A stretch of 64,000 nucleotides of DNA. Source: Sycobia sp. Sy_11. Lineage: Eukaryota; Arthropoda; Insecta; Hymenoptera; Epichrysomallidae. The translations under genes and the position numbers were made by a program. The notes under the pieces are model-generated. The model was given only the letters and a program-made list of their open reading frames with translations. It was not told where the DNA came from and did not search any database. Below are positions 49,043 to 59,140 of this stretch, piece after piece. Position 1 is the stretch's first letter. The number at the start of each line of letters is the position of its first letter. The stretch is taken from positions 62,001 through 126,000 of the forward strand of contig JACCIC010000036.1 in the NCBI GenBank assembly GCA_018907035.1, read 5' to 3'.

Positions 49043-50217
49043 TTAGATGTACAACTTTGCTTCCGCCATTTTGCAATAGATGGTTGTAGACGTAAGTGGT
49101 ACTCAAAATAAATAGACCGAAGATGTCATACAATAAGCTTAGGTATTTGTAAACATAATGTCATCGAAATATTAGTCGATTTATGTCTGTATCATAAAGT
49201 TGTTCTCGATTAAACATATCAGTTTAGAAGCAAAATTCTTGTCATTTGTGAGAGGTTTTAATTTTCTGCTTCCACACGAAAAAATCTGCCGCAGTGGCTC
49301 ATCAAATGTTCTTAAATACGTATAGTGAGTTCGCTATTAGTCAAAGAATGTACCGAGAGTGGTTTCAAAGCTTCAAGGTCGGTGATTTTCACGTCGAAGA
49401 TTAGCCTTGCGGTGGAAAAGAGAAGGTTTTCAAAGATGCAGCATTGAAGGCATTACTTATCAAGACTGATATCAAACGCAACAAAAATTGGCAGGGTCAT
49501 CGGGAGTGACGCAGCAAGCCATTTCAAAACGCCTGAAAGTCATAGGTATGATTCATAAAAAAGGAAATTGGATGCCGTATGAGTTGAAGCCGAGAGATAT
49601 TAAATGGCACTCGTTTGCTTGAGAACAGCTGCTTGCAAGGCAAAGACGGAAGGGATTTTTGCATCGCATTTGGACTGGGGACGAAAAATGGATTTATTAC
49701 GATAATTCCAAGCGTAGAAAATCATGAGGATATCCCGGTCATGTTTCCACGTCGACGTCCAAACCGAATATTCGCGGTTTCAAGGCCATGTTCAGTATTT
49801 GGTGTGATCAGTCTGCGTATTATATTATGAGTTGTTAAAAGTAACTGAAAGCTTTTAAGCCGATCAGTGAAAGACAAACGGCCACAATACAAGATATACG
49901 TGAAAAAGTGATTTTACAGCATGACAAGGCTCGACCCCATGTTGCGGGGGTTCAGACTATCACTTGATTTGATCAATGGCATACGGCCTAGCTGACAAGC
50001 ATTTCCGGTCTTATGAAGTAGTTAAAAATTGGATCGATTTGTGGATCCCTTCAAAAGTTGACCAGTTTTTTCAACGCACCATTCGTATGTTGCCCGAAAG
50101 ATGGGAGAAGTTAGTGACCAGCGATGAACAATACTTTGAATTATAAATGTACAATCAGTTTTTTACAATAAAGCCTCGAAATTGGAAAAACCGGCGAAAG
50201 CAAAGTTGTAGACCTAA
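49043..50217 (+). mobile_element. Decayed mariner with terminal repeats
   Basis: The ends are TTAGATGTACAACTTTGCTT and the reverse complement of TTAGGTCTACAACTTTGCTT, each next to TA. The transposase is broken into several frames: a helix-turn-helix start (REWFQSFKVGDFHVED), GNWMPYELKPRDI, FLHRIWTGDEKWIYYDN with the first Asp, ILQHDKARPH with the second, and LPERWEKLV...YFEL at the end. The region of the third Asp is deleted. It is a different family from the intact copies, judging by the terminal repeats. Confidence 0.85.
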
Positions 50218-50284
50218 TATTATTATGTGGCAGTATTAAACGTAAAAGAGCTGCCGCTCTAATATACTAATATAATATCAATAA

Positions 50285-50514
50285 CTAAAGCTTATTTTCT
50301 TTTTTATCCATATTTATAAAAAATTCTTTGTCTTTTAATATGGCCAATGATATTTGTTGTGGTAAAAATATTTGAAAATTGTCATCCAGTTCCGCAATGA
50401 ATTTGGTCCCATATCTTGAGGATACTTGTTTAAGAGCAGTCACAATGTATTGGCGATTTTTTTCCAATTCTGAACATTTCTTCTTCAGAAAGAACTCGTT
50501 CTCCGTTAGAAATG
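50285..50514 (-). pseudogene. Small TE- or virus-associated protein, C-terminal part
   Basis: The - strand frame reads LEKNRQYIVTALKQVSSRYG, then FIAELDDNFQIFLPQQI. This resembles a short uncharacterised arthropod protein often seen in multicopy loci (pattern of YxI..kqv.TkyG then eld..f.vFLP). No catalytic motif is visible. The N-terminus may run to about 50514 in another frame. Its last part is repeated at 50578-50640. Confidence 0.35.
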
Positions 50515-50645
50515 GCTAAATCCATTCTAAAGAAAAAAATGGTTTTCTTCTTAATTTTACTAAATCTAAAAATAAACAAAGCTTTTCTTTTTTATCCATA
50601 TTTATAAAAAATTCTTTATTTATTAATATGGCAGATCATGGTAAA
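50287..50645. repeat. Duplicated 55-60 bp segment, 290 bp apart
   Basis: CTTTTTTATCCATATTTATA followed by AAAAATTCTTT recurs at about 50298-50329 and 50588-50617, with ATATGGC after each. The second copy is a partial duplicate of the end of the small - strand frame. Confidence 0.7.
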
Positions 50646-51007
50646 ATATTTTGTGTTAAAAAATATTGTGGTAAAAATTTAAATTAAATTAAATTAGATT
50701 ACATAATTACATTTTTTGTAAGAGAAAATTAACTAGGAATCTTATCTTATTAAATTAGTCTTTTTTGGACAAGGAGACTGTTCGCTGATTCCTTGATTGT
50801 ATGTGATTGATCGAGAGCAGAAGGAATTTTATCAAAAATTCTACATAAAATGTAAGTTTTCATATTTTTTCATAATTTTTCATATTTTTAATATTTTTCA
50901 TACTTTTCATACTTTTTCAGAAATTTTTTCTCTAAATTCAGCAATATAGCTGATGTCGAGGAGTTACATTGTAGTGCTATAGAAAACTATTTTTTCATCT
51001 TCTTGAC

Positions 51008-51343
51008 TTGATGTTGACGAATTCTCATAAATTATACGAGATGCTGACTACAACTGAAATTTCATTCCCCGATTTTCGATTGAGCGTAGTGAGAGAAATT
51101 CTAAAACTAGACATTGAAAAAGTTCCAACCCTATCTCTTGCACCTGGAATTCGACTAAACGGTCGCCATTTTCTTAGAAAAATTAAATCTGAAAAGACTG
51201 ATAAACCATTATCACGTCAATGTGCTTTATGTCATATGCTCAACAAAAAGTCCCGATCTACATATGAGTGTTCAATATGTTCTAAAGCTCTATGTATTGA
51301 ACCTTCTTTTGAAATTTATCACACTAAAGAATCTTTACCATAA
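51008..51343 (+). pseudogene. piggyBac-type transposase, C-terminal domain only
   Basis: An open frame of 111 residues ends at TAA. It has NSHKLYEML, FRLSVVREIL, RLNGRHFLRKI and a cysteine-rich end RQCALCH...YECSICSKALCIEPSFEIYH, typical of the C-terminal zinc-binding domain of piggyBac transposases. No catalytic core is adjacent (upstream sequence 50640-51000 only has fragments). It differs from the piggyBac relic at 21440-22735, so it is a second family. A domesticated single-domain gene is conceivable but unsupported. Confidence 0.75.
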
Positions 51344-51349
51344 GCTAGA

Positions 51350-52599
51350 ATTCTTACATCAAAGTATTTAAAATCTGTATAATATTACCAAAAAACATAA
51401 AAAAAAAAACAAAAAAAAGAATAAAAAATAAAAAAAAAACAAAAAAAAAAAAGAAACATAACTCTGCTACAGTCGGTCCCAAGCCCGCGCTCAAAAGAGG
51501 AGGGTGTTTCGTAATCGTTGACGCGAGACAAAAGGGGTAGTTTGTGATCAGTACTTTATTTTAGGGATGAATTTTGGACTTATTATAATTTAATCATTGG
51601 ATTCAGAGTCAAAAAATACTCCGGAAATGTGTAGTTGCATTACAAAATAAATGAAACTTGAAAACCGTGTCTAAAGGGGTGAAATACCTTCAAAACAACC
51701 CCTAAAATTTTACTCACAACCCTTTAAAATACTTTAAATAGTTAACTAAATTAAAAAATAATATTTTTAAAATTTGAAATTTTTAACATTAGCAGTTCCG
51801 TTCCCTGCCAGAAAATCAATATTTTGATGCACCTCCTGATCGATACTTTGTGTATGATCAATCGTTGATATAAGATACCTTATATACCAGTTTTCTGAGG
51901 GCGATATGCTCTTTCATACCCCGGCAGTCTAAAGGTTAAGGATATAAAAATGATAAAATATAAACGCTTATTCAAAAAAAAAGATTGAATAGGTTATTTA
52001 AAAGATTATAGTTTTTGAGAAATTTCAAATTTATTTATTAGCGGAATCCGATGATTCTTAAAATCATTAAATGTACTTATTTATTTTGCGTTCTCGTTAT
52101 TTGAGGCTAACAATGTATATAGTTCACCGAAAGTTCGGAACATTGTTATAGGATAAACACAAAGACGATTAGTTGTGCGCAAATATAAAATTTAATTTAT
52201 AAATAAAAATAAAATGTATATATTTTGCATTTTTCTACCTGATTCCGCGTAATCAATGTAAGAAATGAAATTGCTAAACGAGAAATGTGTTAAGCGACGA
52301 TTGTTTACGACGCGCGTGTGAAAAGAAATAGAATGATTAAATAAAAATGTAGTCACCGATTATCTCATATGTTCAAAACTGAATGACTTTAAAGCCGTAA
52401 GTAAAATTAAATGGCCAAATTGTAAACAGAGGCGAGCGCGCTTCTGCGAAGTTTTCAAGCGCTTCGTACAGCGAAATAGAGTACGTGTGTGCTCGAACAT
52501 GCGCCGAATAAACTTTGTACACAAAAATACGATAATGAAAGATCGGAAAGAAAAGGGCAATGAAATTATATTACTGCATTTAAATGTAAATTTAAACAA
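51350..52599. other. Spacer with A-rich run
   Basis: A poly(A)-like stretch at 51395-51450 follows the piggyBac remnant. No supported gene. Confidence 0.35.
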
Positions 52600-53190
52600 A
52601 CTAAAATGTCATTAAAAAGATGCGCTCGTGGGCGACTCGCTCTAGCGTGATCGCTTGGCGATCACGGCTGTGTAGCCCCAGCTCGAGGCTACTTCGTGTC
52701 CCTCGAGGCTGTCTGACCCACCGCGAGACTTGGTCTTGAGATATAGGGTTCCACGTGTAAGGTAAGACCTTTAGGTCGAACCTAGGCCGTTTTGGCTGCG
52801 AGGTATGCAGCGAGCAATTCTTTCTTTTTTCACTCATAATTTTCATTTCGAGGAAATACTCGCCTTCCCATTGCCCTTCTCTTTCTTGCTGTCACGATGT
52901 ACGAAAATGCGCGCCTTTTGTAAAACATGCGACTCCTTTCGGGCTGGCGAAAATGCTCGAGTGCCGACGGCGAAGCGGCCGTCACGAGAGGAGCGCGCGG
53001 CTATATAAGGCGTTGCGAACACCGCAAAGCTCGCTTTTCTTTTTGTTTCGCTTATTGACTCGATACACTACTCTCGCACTTGAAATTTACATTAATAAAC
53101 GCATTATAGTACGTTAATACAAATTTTTCTTAAAATTATACCTTCACTTAAGCCTATCCTTTACACATAACGATATTGAAAGGATACAAG
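52600..53190 (+). other. Possible LTR-like sequence with TATA box
   Basis: A GC-shifted patch ends in a promoter-like CTATATAAGG (53001-53010) followed about 170 bp later by ACAAGGCGCCAGACAGG, which could mark an LTR end and primer-binding site. No second LTR or gag/pol was found. It may equally be an unrelated promoter region. Confidence 0.25.
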
Positions 53191-53984
53191 GCGCCAGACA
53201 GGAAAAGAAAAATAACTGATTTTCCGTATACTGTATAGGGGCACCTGTTTGCTATAACAGTAGATATTCATAACCATCAACGGTCACATGCATATCAAAT
53301 TTTCATCGGGATAAAACAACACTTTGCTCAATTATAAAGAATCGAAATTATGAAAAGAATCGTTCTCCTTTATCTATTATAATATAGCGGGAGCGACACC
53401 GTTTACGGTGAGGGGCGGGGGGCTCTTTCTCTATATATTACAAAGTGCTAGGGGTATAGCACACTATTAACTGGGGTGTGTGCATGAATGCCTATGTATT
53501 AGAAGACCTATAGCCTGTCTATTATGTTTCGCCCTATATATTGAAATAAGCTATTTTCATAGTATTATGTGTTAGTTCATTGAAATAAGTGTAAATAACG
53601 TTTCATATCTCATATCTAAGATACTGATTAAAATAGTGATCTTAAAATAGTAATGGTTATTTATTTACTATGAACCATTTAATAAAAACCTATTGATTAT
53701 TATTGAACAGGTTGATTTTAATGCAGTAATTTTTTTCAGTTTATTAAATATTTTTAAACATAACTAAAAATGTGTATTGTCTTATCTACATTATTTATGA
53801 ATGCATTGCTTATCTATATTTTTCACAGATTTTAAAAGGAGATTTTTTTAATGGAAAATTTCTAAAAAATGATTCTCGCACTCGAAATGCCAACATCATT
53901 AAAAAAAGATGCTAATAATAATAATTTTACAATAACGGAAAATTTTGACTTTATAAACAATTTGAGTTAAATAATAGAAATTCC

Positions 53985-53986
<2 letters not shown>

Positions 53987-54036
<50 letters not shown>
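53987..54036. repeat. (TA)n microsatellite
   Basis: Uninterrupted run of about 50 bp. Confidence 0.95.
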
Positions 54037-54038
<2 letters not shown>

Positions 54039-54958
54039 TTTACATAGTTTTAAATAAATTATACTTATACAAGTTCTATTATATATGTTATATTGGTATT
54101 ATACATATGAAATGAATTATATAGTATCTATATGAATCATATGTTAGGTCAACATTCTGGAGAAGCTCAAGAACAAGGAAATAAAGATTTTACGAATTTT
54201 AAAAGCAAATTTGCTAAAACATTTACTAAAAAATAATAGACAGGATATTTTTCATAAATTCTTTTTATAATATCGGATCCATTTATTTCTTATTTAAGAG
54301 AAAAAAAACCAAATTTAAATTTAAAATATGCGAAATGCCAGAGAAAGAATTAAGAATTAATTAATAATTTATACAAATTTTCAATTTGAAGAAAATACTA
54401 GACTATATTATTTGTAAAAAAAGTTTGTTTTCGGATGGATTATTTATTTTTTTAACAGTGAAAGTTTTTATTTTTAGTTAGACATTTAAAAAGCGGTTTG
54501 GTCTATTCTGTAAGTACCATAGTGCGACGTCATTATGTATAATTCGTCAAAATATTCTAGATATTTAAATCCCAATAATATTATTCTCATATTTTCCGTT
54601 TGATATATTTAAGTACAGTTAAATGAATTTCTGATATTGTTGCAATATTTTATCTATGTGGGTAATTTTCTATAAAGGGAAGGAGGTTATGAGTGATATT
54701 GTTGAGTATTCATTAAGATAATTCATCGATTTTCGATAATTGCACGCTTGGTTAGTTTCACGATTTATGATTACTGATGCATTCGGAACTTTAACATATG
54801 ACATATTATGTTATCAATAAAAGTTTTCATTTGCTTTATAACAAAAATTCTTTCAAGCTGTTCATTAAAAAAAAAATTTGTTTTGAAGATAGAAATTACT
54901 TTCGTAATTAAAATATTTAAGTTTCTATTAACTAGTTTAGTTAGGAACATTCTAGTAG

Positions 54959-54966
54959 CACACACG

Positions 54967-55036
<70 letters not shown>
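54959..55036. repeat. (CA)n microsatellite
   Basis: CA dinucleotide run of about 78 bp with two CG interruptions near its start. Frames through it are artefacts. Confidence 0.95.
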
Positions 55037-55041
<5 letters not shown>

Positions 55042-55355
55042 CAATAGTCACAATTGGTCCGAAAATTGATAACATTCTTCAATCTCAAAGACTATCTTTA
55101 TGAATTTGTATATATATATATATATATAATAGATAACTTTTTTTATTAGTAAATATCTTTTCAATGTACCCTTATACTAATTTAGAATTATTTGATATCA
55201 GTATTCAAAATTTATAAATAGTAAGACTGTTTTTGTTAAAGAAAGAATAAATACATAATATCTACTGAAATTACCTATTTAAATTCGGTAACCTGTTATA
55301 ATTTCAGCATTTTGTGTTTGTCTGTTTATCTTTCCGCTAGTAAAATTGTTCCAAC

Positions 55356-56114
55356 ATGCTAACGGTCATTGCTCTTTTTACTTGCATATTAATAGTTTTC
55401 TGCAATGGTCACATGAATAGGTATATCTTATTTCATTAGATTTGCTTCAGCTCTTATCTTATTACATTTAAATTATTAGATATTATTATATAACTTTTCT
55501 ACAGAGCCGTGGGTGCTTTTGATCAAATAGTAATGGCTCAAAGTCATCCTATAATTTCTTTTTGGAAGATTCAAAATCGATGGCCTGTAGAAAACTACAG
55601 ACCTAAAGAATCTATCATAGATAATGGAGCTTGGGAATCTTTAACGAAATCATCGTTTTGGATACTTCATGGACTATGGCCACTAAGTTTTAACCGCCAT
55701 CATCCCAAATTTTGTTATGAAGTTCGACGAGGGCCTCGCTTTAATATAACACTAAAAGGTCCTTTGAAAATTAGAATGACTAGAAGGTGGCCTTCTTATA
55801 GCGAAAACAAATCTGCAGATGGCCTCTGGGACTTTTATTGGAAGAAACATGGGTCTTGCATGATTAATATTAAGCAATTGCGGACTCCACAACAATATTT
55901 TGACGTAGCTTCTGAGTTGGTACGAAAACATAACGTAGGAGCTGTATTAACAAAAAGCAATATAGTTTCAGGAAATTATGATTTGCGTGCACTAAACCAC
56001 ACTATTATACATAGATTGGGAGTTGTACCGAGCTTCAAATGCATAGAGGATACGGTAATATTAACATTTAAGCGGTCAAAATTTGTCGAATCAAAGAGTG
56101 AAGTAAATCGATGA
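55356..56114 (+). CDS. RNase T2-type secreted protein, gene 3, last exon unclear
   Basis: Exon 1 is 55356-55420 (signal peptide MLTVIALFTCILIVFC). Exon 2 is 55505-56054 up to the conserved donor position (ATACG/gtaata). Exon 2 has GAFDQIV, WILHGLWP and KKHGSC; the second-motif Glu is Tyr (DFYWKKHG). Genes 1 and 2 have a 48-residue Cys-rich third exon here. Downstream of gene 3 only TCTCCG after a TTCAG (near 56270) recalls its start, with no SVC or STCD after it. If unspliced, the frame runs 20 codons past the donor to a TGA at 56112, giving 224 residues without the C-terminal cysteines. It is more diverged than genes 1 and 2 and may be a pseudogene or end-shifted. Confidence 0.75.
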
Positions 56115-56936
56115 TAATTTTAATTGTGTGATTCTATTCAAATACTAAAATTACTATTGAGCATAAGATACAGGCTTTTTTCCTTATTCAAAAAGATAAT
56201 AGAATAGATCATGCGATAATATCAGATATTTCTCGACTTTGTGGCATAGGTTTATTATTGACTTAATTACTTCAGTCTCCGAAACAAATTGTTTATTTTT
56301 ATAATTTTATCTTATTTTCTCTATAAATAATCCAGAAACTTAAAAATATTTAATCTCGCCCTTTATCAAGCTGTTCAAATAGAGCACACTGTATTTGAAA
56401 AGAACTTAACTTGATAATAATGATGATTCCAATGCCTCGTATTAATAAGACTACTGTTAAGAATTTAAAGAATGACAAAAGACAATTGATTTGTCTTAAA
56501 TATTATTTTTTTCTTAACCATTCCCACCGTTTCCAGCAATTCCTTATGATCCATGTCAAGATAAAATTAATAAGACAAAATAGTTTGAATGTATTCTTAC
56601 CATGTTGAAAATAATACTTACAAGTTTTTAATACATAATGTCAAAGTCGTGACAAATTTCTCATCAAATTTAAAGAAATCATTGATTCAATTATTATGAT
56701 ACTTATTAATTTTGTATTGATATGGACCAAAAGGATTCCTTAGAAATGATCGAAACATTGGAATATAAATAATATTTGAAATTAATAAATATATCTTAGA
56801 TTCTTGAAATTCTTAATATAAAATAGAAGTTAACTTGCTTAAAATTTTCTTATTAAATTCATGATTTTCTGAACACACCGAATCAACTATTTAAGGGAAA
56901 GAAAATATAATTAGAACACATTGAATCAAGTAATAT

Positions 56937-57206
56937 ATGTTTAAATCGATGTACTTTTCTATTGCGATTTTTCTAATTTTTGTTGTTTTTTTTAGAATAC
57001 TGATGGGACTTTACAATATATTGAAGAGATTCATTTATGTTATACAAAATTTTTTCATCTCCAGAATTGTTATTACTATCGACATCATACGTGTAATTTT
57101 ACAAAAAATATTACCTTACCTACACTTTTGCCACCAATCTGGCCAAAACCAAAATCAACAAAGTCAACATAATGGATACAATATTATTACAGCTTTATTT
57201 CGTTAG
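56937..57206 (+). CDS. Hypothetical small hydrophobic peptide frame
   Basis: The 89-codon frame begins MFKSMYFSIAIFLIFVVFF, a signal-peptide-like stretch. Amphipathic segments with scattered Lys/Arg and Ile/Leu follow (LKRFIYVIQNFF, RVILQKILPYL), then a Gln/Asn-rich tail (SGQNQNQQSQHNG). Secreted insect peptides can look like this, but AT-rich DNA makes such hydrophobic frames by chance. No homologue is recognised. A splice after TTTTTTAG (56995) is possible. Confidence 0.2.
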   Translation: MFKSMYFSIAIFLIFVVFFRILMGLYNILKRFIYVIQNFFISRIVITIDIIRVILQKILPYLHFCHQSGQNQNQQSQHNGYNIITALFR

Positions 57207-57582
57207 AAAAATATGCTATTTATTGAAAATAAATTTGTTAATTTCATTAGACAGCTCTTATTAAAAGATTATTAATACATTTTGGATCTACATTTTGTAA
57301 TAAATATGTAATTACGCTTTTATTCAGTGACAAGTATAGCACTCAACTTTAACTTTATGAAATTGATCGCTTTACCCAATAGGTCAGTCATAATCTTTAA
57401 GTGACAGTTTTTTGACAACATTTATATAGAGGTATAGGAATTCTCCCTTATTTCATTTCTATTATTTATATGCAATATAAAAGTGGTAAGTGTATTTGCT
57501 GTTTTAATAAAGACGAAATTAGTTTTCAAAATTCCTGAAAAAATGTTTTACCAAAAGTGGATTAATAATTTAAATTTATAAT

Positions 57583-57584
<2 letters not shown>

Positions 57585-57622
<38 letters not shown>

Positions 57623-57882
57623 AGGAATCCAAATACTTATTTATTTAAGATTCTTCGCGCAAATTTAAAAAATATTTCCTTATTACTTTAATTTTATTTA
57701 AAATCCTATTAGGAGCGATCAATTCAACTATTATTATAAATAACATTATTATTCCTTTTGTTTATTTTCAGTTATTGTTGATTAAATAAATAATGATCCA
57801 AAAAAATTGTATTACTTTTAGAATAAGAATTTATCATTAATATTATAATAAATTAATTTATTATCGAATTGTAATTGTATCA

Positions 57883-57943
<61 letters not shown>
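57585..57943. repeat. Two (TA)n microsatellites
   Basis: Runs lie at 57585-57620 and 57888-57943. Confidence 0.9.
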
Positions 57944-57947
<4 letters not shown>

Positions 57948-58639
57948 TGAGTAGAAAATTTTTAGTAATTTTGTAGAATAACCTTGCAATAATTAAATAT
58001 CATATAATCAATATCAAGAGTTAAATACTTAGGATTATTTTCAACTCCTTTTTAGCTTTAACCATCTAGACGCTACTGTAATTCTTGCGCACATTCTGAA
58101 GGCGCGATAGATTTTCAAATGCGACATATATAAATTTCTTTCCCAAGCTCGCTAATTTTGTCGTTCAACAGGATCCTTTCTGATTACATCAAGATATAAA
58201 ATCATGCTTTTGTGGAAAGCTGAAATTATATATATCAAACGCCATTATTGTCTGGGCTCGCGCGGCTTATCGAATATGTACTTGCATGCTAATACGAATG
58301 GATGCATGCATATGCAAGAGTGCAAGTCAACAAAATAGGAAATATATCGTTGCTATACTATTATTTGATATTATTGATTGGTGCACCCTCTTGTCCTCAC
58401 GGCATAACATTATTCTTATTTTTACTAATACTTTATCACATTCTAAGCAAATACTTTATAGTTTTACATTCTTTAGTGTACTGTAATAATCGTCAATTTT
58501 ATACCATGTTTCAAACTCTCTAGGTGCTAATATTGCGTGAAAGATCTTTTTCTAATAGTATGGGAATCATATTCATTGAAAAATTGCAGAATTTATTATC
58601 TGGTAAATTGATCGTATTTTTACTTGTTTATACTTTTAG

Positions 58640-58644
<5 letters not shown>

Positions 58645-58683
<39 letters not shown>

Positions 58684-58712
58684 CTTTTATTATTTTTTAT
58701 TTTATTTATATA

Positions 58713-58770
<58 letters not shown>
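58645..58770. repeat. Two (TA)n microsatellites
   Basis: Runs lie at 58645-58681 and 58720-58770; frames through them (Tyr-Ile repeats) are artefacts. Confidence 0.9.
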
Positions 58771-58773
<3 letters not shown>

Positions 58774-59140
58774 CTTTTACTTTCCTATCTGAAAGTGATG
58801 GTAGAAAAGCGCGTCCATAATGCTTGGTTATGTGCATCGCGGTGAATTAATAAAGGCACACCGATCTGTGCAATTTGCATATCGGAGAGCAGGAAAATTA
58901 CACGGTAGAAACGCGCTACGTGAAACTTTAACAACCGCTGCTTAATACGATAGAATATCGAGCGCGGCCAATGATTTGGCTTAATGTATATTGTCGTTTA
59001 CAAATGATTGCCCTGCCGCGTAAGCCGAGGCTCCGAAAATACAATGTTTTGTATTGAAGGCTGCTCGTCGCGCACTGTCCGTCTCGTCGCGTCGGCGTTA
59101 ATTTTGCTCTCAAGGAGATCCATTCGAATTAAGGAGAGAG

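Larger units (their letters stand above)
53191..55355. other. AT-rich upstream region of RNase T2 gene 3
   Basis: It holds a (TA)n run (53987-54036), a (CA)n run (54959-55036) and a short TA run (55109-55128). No gene is supported. Confidence 0.4.
56115..59140. other. AT-rich spacer before receptor B, with TA runs
   Basis: TA microsatellites lie at 57585-57620, 57888-57943, 58645-58681 and 58720-58770. GC rises from about 58800 toward receptor B, consistent with a promoter region, but no exact site is assigned. Apart from the frame at 56937-57206 no coding signal is seen. Confidence 0.4.

Noticed and set aside
54771..55047. Cys/Val and His/Thr repeat proteins on both strands
   Set aside because: Products of the (CA)n microsatellite.
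58524..58820. Tyr-Ile repeat protein
   Set aside because: Translation of (TA)n microsatellites.
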